NCBI GenBank assembly: GCA_026413225.1
Contig: CM048552.1
Coordinates: 53,831,001 to 53,895,000 of the forward strand
Length of the DNA: 64,000 nucleotides
Source of the DNA: Otis tarda
Taxonomy: Eukaryota; Chordata; Aves; Otidiformes; Otididae
Reading direction: 5' to 3'
Within the stretch, counting starts at the first letter, position 1. Every line of letters starts with the position of its first letter. The translations under genes were made by a program, and so were the position numbers. The notes under the pieces were generated by a model that saw only the letters and a program-made list of their open reading frames with translations, ran no database searches and was not told the DNA's origin. Positions 41,107 through 54,127 of the stretch are shown piece after piece.

Positions 41107-43469
41107 ATTTTTATGAATACAACCTCTTTACCTTGCCTGTGATGTGGGGAGTGGGTCCTTCTCTTTGAGTTATCTGAGCCTGGGGAGACTTCTGAAGTCA
41201 CTGGGGGAAGAAAAAAAGAGGAATGAATTCAGGAGTTTAGCAGGGCATTTGCTGCCCCTTCTCCCCTGCACGGAACTATTATTTCTAAAACATTTTCCAA
41301 TATTTTGTCAAGTACCATATTAACTTTCTTAATGTATTTTCATCCCCAGATTATTGCACACAGCTCATAGAACATCAACACCAGTGCATATTTTACGATG
41401 TACGTCAAACTTCCCTTAGTAAAATTTTATGGTTTGTTTTTTGTTTGTTTTTTGTGGGTTTTTTTTTCAAATCTCCACTCCAACCTCACCTTAATCTGAC
41501 CAATTATGGACAGGAAAACTAAACTGTATCTATCTCTCACCCTACTGAGCCTTTCAGTGTTCTCCTCTTTGTATCTGATATTTCCCACCATAACTTGGCT
41601 TGGCTAGAGATTTTGGATGTCTCTTTCTCTTTGAACTCAGCAGCAGCCAGTCCCTGGTGACTTGTTTAAAGTTCACCCATTGAAGTGAATGCCCATAGCA
41701 GTTGATTTCCTGTGCAATCAGCCAAGCACTTGGCTTATAGAAACAAAACAAGGAAACGAAATGCAAAACACAGTCTTAGCACAACATCTCTATGGAGATT
41801 GCCAACTCTAAAAAAGCCTGAGTGTTTACAAGTGATGCATTTTTATCCTGGCTCTATCCCATATATATTTGGGGTGTATCCTGCCCCAAAGTAACACCCT
41901 CAATTCCCAAGGGTGGTGTTGGTGGACAAGAAGGGCGAGGAGCCCTTACCAGACAAGGCCTAAAAATTGCAATACTTAACTGGCAGATCTCAAGAGGCAC
42001 ATAGCTCTTCATAGCCCTTCATTCAGCAATCCTCCCCAGGGATGTCAGGGATCATACGCTGTCCTGACATTGGCTCTTCAGCTGTCCTGAAGAGCAAAAG
42101 AGAGGAGGGAGAGTGGCTATTTACACTCATAATGTCACTTTGTGAAACCTGGACAAAGATGGGCTCATACTCACCCCTCATTCCACACATTCCTCGCACA
42201 TGACATTTCCCACCACTCCTGTTTTTGCTGTTTTTACAGGAAGACTGTCCAGTGCCACAGTCCCCTCCCTTACTGCCACACAGAAAGCAGGATGTCTCTG
42301 GGTGACAGTGACACTGAGAAAGACAGACTTCTCAAACCCAGTGACAGACTGCAAATGCCAGATTTCTCCCTGAGCTCTGAATAATTCCACTCAGATTGTA
42401 ACCTTTATTTAGCTGTTTGCATGATGCGTTAACTCTTGCTCTGCAAATGACCTCACCAGGCGTATTTTTCTAGTCTAAGCACATTTAAAGGTGAATTCTG
42501 TTTTTAAACATGAACAGCTTACATTGCTAGACATCAAGTCTGTGGCAGAACAGAAATAAAGATTGAATTGGAATAAGTAAATGCATCTTAAAGATGAACA
42601 AATAAGCTTGCCATTAGTTTGGACCTAAGGACTTTTTTTCTCCTATTTTATTTTTTCTTCTTTTTTTTTTTTTTCCCCTCAAAATAAGTCTTACTTGGCT
42701 GGATTTTTTTCTGATCTTTATCATTATCAATCATTCAAAAACACACAGAAAGTACACATGAAAAGAAAAAAAATCAAATGCAACAACACAGATTTTGAGG
42801 ACTTACTAAAGATTCCAGGTGCCTCAATTTCTAGGCAGGCAACATAAGACTATTTAAAGAGGATTGATTTTGACAGAGTACTTAAACTCTGGCAGCTCTA
42901 GGATGTGTTCGTCTGAGCACACAGGGAAAAAAAAAAAGGTTCTTTATTAAATTTAGCCAACCATAAACTGTAAGCAGACAAGAAAAAGACAACTTTTTAT
43001 ATAGATCTACAATGCTATTAAAGGGGAGTCAGTCCAGAAAAGGGTTCAGGCAAACCCTCAAGTAGACAAACACTTACCTTATCCACTGCTCACTATCCCC
43101 ATCTGCTCTTCTGAGGCATCCAGTGAGATTCCACAAGATGTTCATGGACTCTCCCCACTATTCCTTTCTCTCTGACTGAACATGTTAGCAGCCAAGAAAT
43201 TCCATGAGATCTGACCAGATGCTTTGAAATGTACAAAGTCTGTCATTTTATTGATGGGTTAATTCTTTCTGAGCTCGGTAATTCATCACAGTACATTATA
43301 TCAGCCGCAGGATTGGCAGGGCGTCCACTTCTGCAGAATGCGTCTCTGTAATTTGGTAGTCCCCTTTATGAAAATTGTTGCCAGCTTTAAATCTACCACT
43401 TATGGGATCTCAGTCTGTTACTCCACAGAATCACAAACACTCAGACTCAATGGCTGTCACAGGCTCATG

Positions 43470-43760
43470 GGGGTTTTTTTATCGCCGAGAGGGACCATTA
43501 CAACAATGTAGTCTCCTCTCTGGTGTAACAGGATCCAAATAACTTCGGACAATCATTTCTAGTGATACACAGAGCTCCTGCTGGATCTATAGCACATATT
43601 TTTTACAACTAACTAGTGTTGACTGTGTAACAGCCTAGGATGTAAAACCCACCACATCCTTAGAAAAGTTATTCCAATGGTTAATTAACCTCATTCTTAA
43701 AATTTTGCTCTTGATTTGTAAGCACAGTGTCTGCTTTAGTTTTCCAACCTCATCAGGCTG
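43470..43760 (-). repeat. Ancient CR1/L3-like LINE fossil
   Basis: Successive pieces match reverse copies of the old amniote CR1/L3 3' region in the right order: GAGGGACCATTA, ATCTATAGCACATATTTTTT, AACCCACCACATCCTTAG, then GTTATTCCAATGGTTAATTA and CTCATTCTTAAAATTTTGC. It is strongly diverged, so the insertion probably predates birds. Confidence 0.7.
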
Positions 43761-45526
43761 CTCCAATGCACAAATAAATAGCCAGTGAAATTATTTCCTA
43801 AAAATGTTATTGTAAGAGTCACAAATCAATGCATTTCATTAGAGGCACCCAGTGTGATCTAACAAGCTGGCTGACAGCCCAAATTCCTGGTTCTGTACTT
43901 GGCTCTGACACATAATTTTCCCCTCCCATCGGCCAAGTCATTAGTGGTGCGTTTACACTGCAGTCAAAGCAGTGGCAGTGATGGGGAGTAAACACTCAGT
44001 GCTTGTTTTAATTGGGTGTTGCTAGCAATTTCGCTCCAGCAATATGGAGCACAATGCAGAGTAGAAACCTCAGCCCAGAAACAGAGTAAGCTGTGCTGAA
44101 CTCCACATTGCCACGGCTGGGCTGATTGTTCAAAAATAGTTCTTGTTTTCCTAAAGCTGGGTGTTCACACACATTCCCACAGACACAAATCTACAGCACA
44201 GCTGATCCTTGTTAATGTTGGAATCAGCACAAAGCTGGTGGGAAAGAGACACTCTGTTTTGATAATGACAAAACTCAAGAATCTAAAATTAATCTGTGCA
44301 AAGAGTACATCACATATGCAGGTGATCTTGGACTCAAAGAAACGTTTAATATCGGTTTTAAAGAAAAAAGAAAAAAAGAAACAGTACAGTTGAGCCACAC
44401 TGCACTTTGCTTTCATGTATGGAAACGAGTAAGACAAAGCAATTGTTCTTTGCTTCAATTTATCTTTTCCTCTATTTCACTATGGTGAATCAGAATAAGC
44501 AGAGCCAGAGGAAGCCTCCAAAGATTATCTAGTCAATCTATCTGCATCAATACAACATAGGCACCCTGAAGACCTTCAAGCCTACCGTTAAAATTTTCTG
44601 CAAGGCAGATACTACTCCATCCTTGATTGAAGGCAGTATATTCCCTTGTAATATCTTGATTTCAACCGAATCACAATATCCAACAGAAAAGTTTTCTATC
44701 TCTGCTAAATGCCATGGTCTCCATCCCACATCTGAATTATTTACTCACATGGACTATCCCCTTGAGGCCATTGCAACTACACGGTTTACTAAAGTTATAC
44801 TCACGCGCTAGTATTTGAGGAATCAGTGCTTCAAAGGAAGACTCTAAGCTAGCAGGAGAGGTTTGGAAATCAAAAAGAGTGAGTAAGACAGAGAGTTAGC
44901 TTTTTTGAGGTGAGGCGTGGGAGGTGTTTTCGTTCTTTAGCTATTAAAAACTCCTTGCTTTGGCAAGAAAAAAAAAAAAGGGGGAAAGAAAATTGGGAGG
45001 GGAAGGATTCATGAATAAAGAGGCAGCATGGCAAGAGGTACAGCAGCCAGGGTGGCCAGAAGGCACAAGCGAGTTTCTCAGGAGCAGAGAAGGTAGTGAG
45101 CACAGGTCAGAGGAGTCAAATTCTAATATGCTGGTCTAAAGGGAATAATAAAACCAGCTTTCCTTACAGCACTGAGCACAGATGTTATGTTACAGTAAGT
45201 ACTTTGAAAACAACAGTGTTAGATATTATAATTGAACCTGTTATCTTTCTCGATGTCCTGGTAATTATCCAGGACTGAGGGCATGTCCTTTTTTTCCCAG
45301 ATTTAATGAGGATTTTGGATTCCTTTCCATTCCTTCATGGCATTTTGGAGGTGTGGCTTTACCAATGGTACTGCTGGCGAGTGCTATCCCTGGTGCTCAA
45401 GCTTCCCATGCCCTTGCACACTGTGGCAAGCAACACAGCAAGACTACCTGTGCACTGAGGAGGGGGTAGATCGGGACAGGGCAGTGGTGACATAAGTTTG
45501 GGTCCCCGGCCCTGCACCTTGGAGGC

Positions 45527-45540
45527 CCAGAGGGGGCAGG
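45527..45540 (+). promoter_or_regulatory. Possible CTCF-type site
   Basis: CCAGAGGGGGCAGG matches about 12 of 14 positions of the CTCF core (CCASYAGRKGGCRS). It lies in a small G-rich patch in the gene-free region. It is one motif without conservation data, so this is tentative. Confidence 0.3.
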
Positions 45541-45726
45541 CGGTGCCGGGAGCAGGCAGCATCATTGCCACAGGCGTGGGGCGGATGCAGCTGTGGCTGG
45601 AGAACTGCAGGGTGGCCAGGCTTCCCCATATGTCCTGGGGGAAGGGAGGGCCCCGATCAGTGGAAACGGAAACAAGAAATATTTTGGAGACTGCTGGTAG
45701 AGAATTTGGGCGTCTCCCTCTCTTCT

Positions 45727-45790
45727 GTTGTTTTTTTTTTGTTGTTGTTGTTGTTGTTGCTTTTTTTCATTGTGTTTTTTTTCTTTTATC
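45727..45790. repeat. T-rich / (GTT)n simple repeat
   Basis: A T run is followed by six GTT units and further T runs. It creates the long Phe/Leu/Cys-rich and Lys/Gln-rich open frames on the two strands, which are not genes. Confidence 0.92.
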
Positions 45791-46767
45791 TCTCCTCCTT
45801 GTTTCTCCATACTTCCCTGTTTCCTGGCAGCCAGGTTTCCACTTGCCTGGGCAACCCCAGTCCCACGCGTGGAGTGGGAACATCACTTCCCCAGGGTGGC
45901 CCTGATCATGAGCAGAAGGGGTCCAGGAGTGGCGACACCATCCTGAGCCAGGGGAGGCCAGAGTGTGGTGGCCCTGCAGCCACAGCCAGCCTGTGCAAAT
46001 GCATTGTAACCTGGACCTTAAATCATGTGCTATTGTTTCCATCAGGCCCACAGTTCAAATAAAAATAATATACAACTGTCCTTCCTGGCCCCCATTATTT
46101 TTTTCTGAGCAGACTCAAGCTGCAATTACTCAAAGGCTCATTATTTATCCAAATTCAGGGAGGATTTTGTCATAGATGGCAAAAGGCGTGTTCCTGACAG
46201 AAAAAAAATGGTGATTTATTTTAAAGCAAGACACTGCTCACAGGGTGTATTTTTTAAAGAAAAAAGTAATAATTTTTTTTTTTTTAAATGTGGATAAAAC
46301 AGAATACTCCCCTGCCAGCCTCGTTCTCCAAAACAGCTAAGTGGTTTTGACTGAAATTAAAAACAAAACCAAAAAGAACCCAGTAAAACAGCTGAAGCAG
46401 ACGTGAGCTAGAAGATGTCGGCTCCAGGTTTGGCAAAGGCAAAAGCAACCACAGCCAAACCTTGTGATGGGATGTGTCAAGTGACTATTATAATAAAGAG
46501 GCAACACTACTAGCAATGTCTTCTATGTTCTGTGCACCCATTAACATGCTAATCTCAATATTAGTCTTTCCCAGGTAGAAAAGGATAATAATTGCTGAGC
46601 TTTACAACTAAGCATTAAGCATAGTGGCTAAACAGCTTGACTGAACAAGAATTATTTGCCATCACCTGAACAGGGTAAGCATAAAGGAAGGAGAACATTT
46701 GGCTAGCATGTTACCATGGGCAAAGCTTAGAGAAATTAGGTCAGGCAGAATGGAAAGAAAACTTCAG

Positions 46768-46968
46768 AAACCTCTTCCAAACAGTGAAAAGTAGTCGTCT
46801 GTGGAACAGTCGGGGATGCCTATTGCTTAAATCATACACAACCAGACTGGATAATGCACTGGAAAATGTACTGTAGGCAAGAATCTTGCAGGAACTGGGC
46901 TGAATTAGAATGTAAGAAGATGGACTGGATGAGAGGAAAGATTTTCCCCTATCTAATTTATATGATTA
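46768..46968 (+). repeat. Old CR1/L3-like LINE 3' end
   Basis: GTGGAACAGTCGGGGATGCC, then ACCAGACTGGATAATGCAC, GACTGGATGAGAG and the terminal ATCTAATTTATATGATTA follow the 3' end of plus-oriented CR1/L3 elements (GTGGAA ... GACTGGATGA ... CTAATTTCTATGATT). It is the only one of the old fragments that I place on the plus strand. Confidence 0.6.
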
Positions 46969-49900
46969 TTTTTTTTTAATTGGCTGTAGTTCACATTGCT
47001 TGAAATTCCTTCACACAAGTTCCAGAATCTCTGCGCGAGGCAGAAGACGGGGATAGAGAGAGAGAGGTGGGTGCATTTCCTGGATGACAGGAAAAAAAAA
47101 GAAGCCTGCACCTTCACAGGGGCTGTGAAACAAGAAAGGCTTGCTGGAGAGAACAGGAGGGAATACAGCTCAGAGGGACTGCTCCCACTGTGCTGAGGCA
47201 TGTGCAGGTGAGCTATGCTGAGAACATCGTGGGTGAAGATTAGGGATTAGATCAATGGTAAAGAGGGTGGTTTTGAGAGAGCCATGACCCTGCTTAAGCA
47301 TGCATCACTTGTGGTCAGTCTTCAGCACTGGGCAAGAGTTGGGAAGGCTCAGCTCTAGCTCTCTGCATGACTCCCGTGCTAGTTTTCACCAAAGGATTTT
47401 TGAATTAGCAGAACGTTTGATTAGGGGCTTCTCTCCCACTCTCCTTCCTCTTAAAGCAGGAGTTTTGTGGTTTTGCTTTGGTTTGAAATCAGCTTTCAGA
47501 GGGTTGATTAAAACAGAGACTGCAGAGCTGGTCTTTCACTCCTTCATTAATCTAGTGCTGGACATAACAAACATCCTTAATTACTCCCATCAGTCCTGAA
47601 GCCTCACACGCAGCTTTACCAATGCACCACAATCCTGACTTTCAAAATCCCTAGCATTTCAGTTCATGACTGGATGCTGTCACAGGTCAGCCGCTCCTCT
47701 TTCATGTGACTCCAAGTAGGTCACCGGCCTGTGCTACAGCCCTTTACCACTCCCTGCAAGTCTGTCTGTGTTGCAATCCTAAGGATGCCCCAGGGCTCCC
47801 CTAATAGGTACCTGAAGTCCAGCCTGTATTAAGCAATCCTCAGTCAGACCTAGGAAAGTCCATCTGTCCTATTATACCACTTATTCTACTATTCCAGCCT
47901 TGGAACACCTACTGGTGACTGGTTTGGGCTAACACAGCAGTCCAGCATAACACCTCCCTCCGCAATCGTCATGCTCCGGGTTTGCGACGACGGTGATGTT
48001 TGAAGTACAATATCACCAAGATTCTCAACAAACCATTCTGGAATTTACTGGTGTTTCTCTCCACCCACAGTCTGTTACAGACCTTAAAATGTGTGCTTCA
48101 CAGCTTTGCTGGAGCAGATCTGCTGTTCCCCTCTTCAGAGATTAAAATGTATTTTATAATTATTAAATGAAAATTAAACTCTGAAGTGATTGAACTTCCC
48201 ACAATCCCTCATAGCCACTTTTACAGCTGGCTTAACCTCTGCACTGAAGATCTGGAGACTGTTCTTTTAAAAGCTCAAATGGGGTCCTCAAGAGGCTTTG
48301 AGATCCTCTAGGACAGAAAAACTACTGAAGTCTTTTTGTTGTTGCTGAAGAAAAAAAAAGCTGTGGCTTGGAAATCAAATCCGGTAAGGCACAAGATGTC
48401 CCAGACAGCATAAATTGCTGTCTTGGGGATGTATCTTGGTGAGCGGAGGTAGGGATGTCAGAGGAGCCATCCCTCCAATCTGGCCTTCTTTACTGTATTT
48501 CCTAATGGGAAGATTCCTGTACTACTCCTTCTCCACGTCCTCACTCTCAGGCTTTCACTGGGGCCCCGACTCAGATACCCAGCTCACTAGCATATAACCA
48601 AAATGTACATCCAGGGAAAGTGGCTTGATGCCTGCAGGATCTCAGCCAGCTTATTCCATCACTGCTTGGAAAACGGCCATGGCTTGGAATGCCAATGTCC
48701 ACCCTCAAAAAGCTTCTCTCCCTACAGGCCCTCTCGGCTACTAGGTTATGTGTAGGCACTGAGACTTTCCACAGAAGAGAGCAGCAGGGAGCTCAGGGAG
48801 TAGCGCTTTCGTCTCCTACCCTGGAGGCGGAGAGATTTAATCAAGTGCTTTCTGCAGAGCTTAGGGCTCCTAGCAATGATAATGGAGAATAATGAGTTTA
48901 TTTCCAATCATTAGGAGGTTCTCACAGAGGTTTCCCTGTAGTGATCACACCCTTCGGGGACACGGGTGCATCTGCCAGACACTGCAGACACCTGCTCTGG
49001 CCTCATGCACAGCATTTACCATCAGACTCTCTCCCGCCCACACTAAGGCCATGGTTTCTCTTACATCTCTGTCTTTTTAGGATGACGTTCAAGCTGCAAT
49101 GAAAGACTTCAAATTACAAGGAACTCAGTGTCCCTAAACTGCCTCACTGGCTAACTAGCCTCACAGTTCAAGAGTGCACACCCTATTTCTAGATGGCCTT
49201 CCACTGCTGGCCACTGAGGTGACTTCTATGTTAGTAAGCTAAGCAGCTCAGGCCATGCACTCAAGCCCTGACATGCAATTTTCTGCATTGTTAAACTGTT
49301 AACATGCTTTGTGGCAAGTTTTGGCTCGTGGCAGCTAGTACTCTCTGAAAAACAGCAGAGCTCAGTCTGACACCACAAGTTAGGGCATCACTCCCAACAA
49401 GTGATTTGGGCAAGGCTACCTTCTTTGGGGAGAAGAAATTTTATTCAGAAGGATGCTGTGCCACGTGCCCTCGGGTTCAGAGAACTGGCCCTGGATCTCT
49501 TTATTTGCCAGTGTAGGTGTAACCAAGATTTCTATGAGACCTTTTCTGCCAGCGTTGTTTACTATTGGAAATCTCTCTCCCAAGTGAAGTATTTGTAGAC
49601 CGTGATTAAACAAGTTGTTAACTTTCTCTTATATAAACTATATTTTGAGTGCTTCCCAGTTTTTGTCATGATTTGAGAAATACAAACAGGAAAACAGAAG
49701 ACAGTACTCCAGTATGATCTCACCAGCCACGCCTGCACTCCAGGTCCTCCCTAGCTTCCCTTCACCTTACGAGCATAGCACAAGGCACAAGTCCTCCTGT
49801 CCTCACCTGTGTACCTCATTTCTAAGGTCAGGAATCCTGCAGGTGTGGGTCAACAGGAGAATACACTAATCTGGTCCTTAACATGAGCTCTCAGGGGAAG

Positions 49901-50209
49901 GAGAGTTTAAAGGATGCTAAGTTACACTTCTGCTCAGCTTGGACACAGAGGTTAGTGAGACTGAAAAAAATGAAAAAGTATCACTTGCTATTCCACTTGT
50001 ACATTTAGGAGTGATGTCTTTCCTAAACTGTTGAGTTTTCTTAGCCTAAAGATTATTTACCAGGATGCCCATATCCTCTATAGTGGCACTGTGTTCCAGA
50101 ATACTGTCCCCAATCTCCCTGGCGCATCCCAAGTACACACTTTGCTACAAGAAGGTAGCCATGGCATTTTGTCATTGAAATGGACTCACGGGATCCATTG
50201 CTACCTGTG

Positions 50210-50460
50210 CAGTTTGAGCTGATCTTGCTGTTTTTGCCCTCCCCACTATTATTTGTGTGACATGCAAATATGCCAGCAATTAAAGATTCCTGATAAATGA
50301 GTTCAGTACCACCAGGCTAAAACTTTACCTCCATAGGAACCCCACCAGAAGCACTTGCTGATAGCTGGATCCCCCCTAGCAGGTACTTTCTGAAGTCTCA
50401 GCACTGATAAATAAGCTTTCAAGCCATACAATTGAGGCTATGTTGATTATCTTTGCCTAT
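50210..50460 (-). repeat. Ancient CR1/L3-like LINE fossil
   Basis: CCACTATTATTTGTGTGACA and ATGCAAATATGCCAGCAA, then GGAACCCCACCAGAAGCACT and finally AGGCTATGTTGATTATCTTT match, in order, a well-known reverse segment of old amniote CR1/L3 elements (CTATTATTTGTGTCATCTGCAAATTT ... GGACCCCACTAGAAACAC ... GCCATGTTGATTTTA). Confidence 0.7.
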
Positions 50461-53400
50461 AACCCTGCCATCCACAAGAAGGTTCCTGTATCACAGCTCA
50501 TCGACTCTTACAGGCCACGGTCTTGATCATTACATCACAATGCAAAAATAACCGTACCACAAATGTAAGGATGGCTTTCTACATAAGGCATTGTGCCTGA
50601 ACACGGTTCCAAGCTCAGCTGTACAGGTTTACAGAAATGCCACTCCACCTCTCATCTTTATGAGTACAGCAAGGCTCAATCGTTTCTGTTCGCAGGGATG
50701 TCGGCAACACCAAACCAGGGAGTCGCTGCAGGGCACTCAGTGACAGAAGTTAGGTGTGCACGTAGACAGTGTCACCCTGTCACTACATTCACGGTCATGA
50801 CTTGGAGAGGCACTGATGCAAGCACTACACAAGCAAAACAAATATTACCGAGTTTCAGCCTCACCAGCCCTTTGGTGTGACACAGCTGTCACCATGCCTC
50901 AGCACAATTGTCACCACCTTGCTAGGCAACCATCACAACATGGGAATGGCCTGTCAGTACAGGACAGGAAGGTCACAAGGTCAAATCTTCAACAGCAATC
51001 TCCAGGACTTCTATTGTAGAGCGTCCCTCGGCTGGGTAGCTGAGGAAACAGAGATTTTCTCCTGCAAGCAGTATTTGCACGGGTAATTAAAAAATTTAAA
51101 AAAGGGAAAATAAAAGCCTCAGCCTGCTTTGCAAGCACAAGTGCAGTTTGAAACTATGAAGCTGAATTTTCCAGCCACCAGAATGAGTTTCACTCTGTAT
51201 CTGCCCCTTTTCTCTCTTCCCCCAGACAAATACTGCACTCTCTGAGTCAAATACAAAGTTTTAGGGGTTAAATCCAGCTCCCTTGGAAAACATCATACCT
51301 GCCACACTGGGAGGTTATTGTCAGCACAAAGACTTCCCTTTGAAAAATGACAGGTAACTTCTGCTGGGGCACTGCTGCTTAGAGGGGCAAGGCTTTGCCT
51401 TCAGCAGAGGTGGCATTAAGCGCTGAGCGCTAGATAAAAACTAAGAAAGCATGAGACTTATTGTGCCTAACCCTTATCTCCAGAAACACCTTTGACATGC
51501 AGAATGTTTGTTCACCGTGATTACCTGGGTGGAGAGGTTACTGTTGCTTAAATTATTTACTTTTTAAAACCACAGCTATTTGCCTCCGCCCTTCTCATGC
51601 TGCCCTGTGCACCCCCAGCGCTAACACACCTTAGCACAACTGGGGGACACTGGGAAGGCCTGTAGAGAGGGCTAGGAGGGTGGCTCCTCGGGGATTCATC
51701 TTGCAAGAGACAAACTTCCACTGGGACCAGTCATCAGCATGGTAGAAAGACATCTGTTCCTTCCCCTGACCCTGCCAGATCAGAGGCTGGGGTGAGTTTC
51801 AGTTAATTGAATAAATGCAGCCTTACAGGCCTCACACACTGCGCATAGGGTGGATGTGCTCTCTCCCATGCTTACTGGTGGGAAGTAGATCTGGCTCCCT
51901 CCTCCCAATGCTCTGTGCATCCCAGAGACTCTTGTAACGTTCCTTACCAGCTGCCTGAAAGTCCATGGTTCTGGATATCCTGGTGACCCTGCCACCACCA
52001 CCATACTGACAAGAAACACCTTGGAGTGCAGAAGAGAGATGGAAAATCGTCACTGGTTACTGTTTAGAAGGAGCCTGTGTTCCCTGAGGTCACTGGCAAC
52101 AATTGCATTGGATTTTTATGGCTATGGGTTACACCCATAGTCTTCGTCCCAGCCAAAGCAAGTTCATTTTCTGGCCTGCAGTGTGTTCTTCTGTGTCCAG
52201 TCCAGTTTTGGAGACCAGAACTGATAGGCTAGGCTTCCATTACTGGGTTTCCCTTGGCAAGCTGTTCTACAAACCAACAAAAGTCAGTTGCTAGCAAAGA
52301 TTTCCTGATATTCAAGTGAAAATTTCCTTTCACTCAAACTCTTTCCATTACTCCAGCTATTTGCTTTTGGGTCTTCTCCCTCAAGCAGTGTATTCCGCTT
52401 GCCTCTGTCCTTCACTGTGTGTGCAAGCCCAGCTTTTCAGAAGAACTGACTGTCCCAGTCCTGCCCTGCCCTGGTTCCCTCCCCTGTCAAAAGGAAGCAC
52501 ATCGCTTGCAATGTTGGGAGCAAGAGCTAGATTTTCAGAAGTGATAAGAAAACCACCATTCCAGAGCAGTTTGTGAGAGCAGCAGCTGTGACCGTCTCCA
52601 GCTGCCCATAGCAGGTGAAGAGCCTGCAGTCCTCATGTTACAGGACTGGTTGCCTCCAGAGGCAGATCTCTGCTCCTGTTGACAGCCATGTGGACACCAG
52701 CAACAGAATAACCGAGATGGGAAGGTCAGCATCACATGTTTAGAAATATTCCCCAAAGTATCCAAACTGAAGAGCACAGGAAAAGAAAATGGCTTCTTCC
52801 AGGACAACCCTTGCCCAACAAGGGCTGAGCACAACCCCAACTCTGAAATGGGGACCCAGATCTCTGTGATGGTCACACTAGTGATCACTATTGCATTTCA
52901 GCATTACGCCTACCTCTAAGGACAGTGGTGGCTCATTATATTTCTGACCAGCGCATAGCACATTGGGGCCCTAGCTTCTCAGCATTGCCATAGAGCAGAG
53001 AACAGCAATAATCATTAGTAATAATATGCCTTGGTTTGTTTCCTCAAATTGTTAGAGTAAGATGTCAGTAAGAGTATTAAGCATTGTGTTTGTTTTTCAT
53101 ACTAGTGCAAATTTAACCCCAGTGCCACAAAGGTATTCCTTTGGGTATATGAAATCTTAGGGACACTTTAGCTGTACCCATATTCCCCAAAATACATGTC
53201 TATTCCAGATGTTCTGGTGATTGTACCACACAAAGAACAACTCTAGCATGATAAAAGAAAAAACAAAGAACAAACAACTCACTTATTCCCCATAGCAATT
53301 AACATCTTGTTCCCTCAGCAATCTTCTCAGGGAAGTAGCCACAATATGTGAGTCAAACTGAGGTAGCCTGTAGGCCGAATATGGCCCAGATATGGCAGAC

Positions 53401-54092
53401 CATCATACTACATTACATTATATGAGGCAGACAAGTCCCTATAAAATGCGTCATGGTTTAAGTCACTCTCATTCAGCAGTTTATTACTATCCTCTCAGCT
53501 AAGACACACGAGCTGAACAGTGCCTGTAGTAGTATGAAGTGAAACAGGACAGCATAAATCATATCCTGCAATAATTAACTTTTAAAAAGGTGAATGGATG
53601 CCTTTTAATGTCTCAGGGGTTGAGAACTAGAAAATTGATACAGCTCTTTTATAATACATTTCTTCACCTCTTGAGTGCATATACATACACATACATCTAT
53701 TCTTCTCAGAATAATGCACATTTACTTTAAGAGTAAGAATTCAACAACCAACCATGAACAGTTCCCAATTTATACTAACGTACAACCATATAACCTCTGT
53801 AGCCTGCTCAGATTTGTAATAAAGAAGAACATCGAGGCAGATGTTTCCAAGCAAGCAGGCATACAATATGAGTGCAACAGTACCTTGGTGTGATGCCAGA
53901 AGTTAAGGTAGCAGGACCCATTCAAGTCCCAGAGACCCAATACAGAGTGAAACACCTGAGGCTATTGCACAGCCAGAACACTGAGCTCCCCCAGGAAAGG
54001 GACCCATTACTGGGCGAAGGGAGCCGCTGGCCATTATCAGAACATAAAAGCAGACAGAATCCCATTGGGAAACAAATAGGACACTCCTCTCA

Positions 54093-54127
54093 CTATATAT
54101 ATATATATATATATTTTTTTTTTTTTT
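54093..54127. repeat. (TA)n followed by T14
   Basis: About ten TA units run directly into a T homopolymer, a simple repeat. Confidence 0.93.

Noticed and set aside
43850-43945. Another possible MIR/L3-like piece (CCTGGTTCTGTACTTGGCTC, GGCCAAGTCATTA)
   Set aside because: It resembles the consensus at both ends but the middle does not align; left as non-coding DNA.
45498-46062. Plus-strand frames of 135 and 165 codons with Phe/Val/Leu/Cys runs resembling a membrane helix
   Set aside because: The hydrophobic run is only the translated (GTT)n/T-rich repeat; the rest has no domain, and the opposite strand is open as well.
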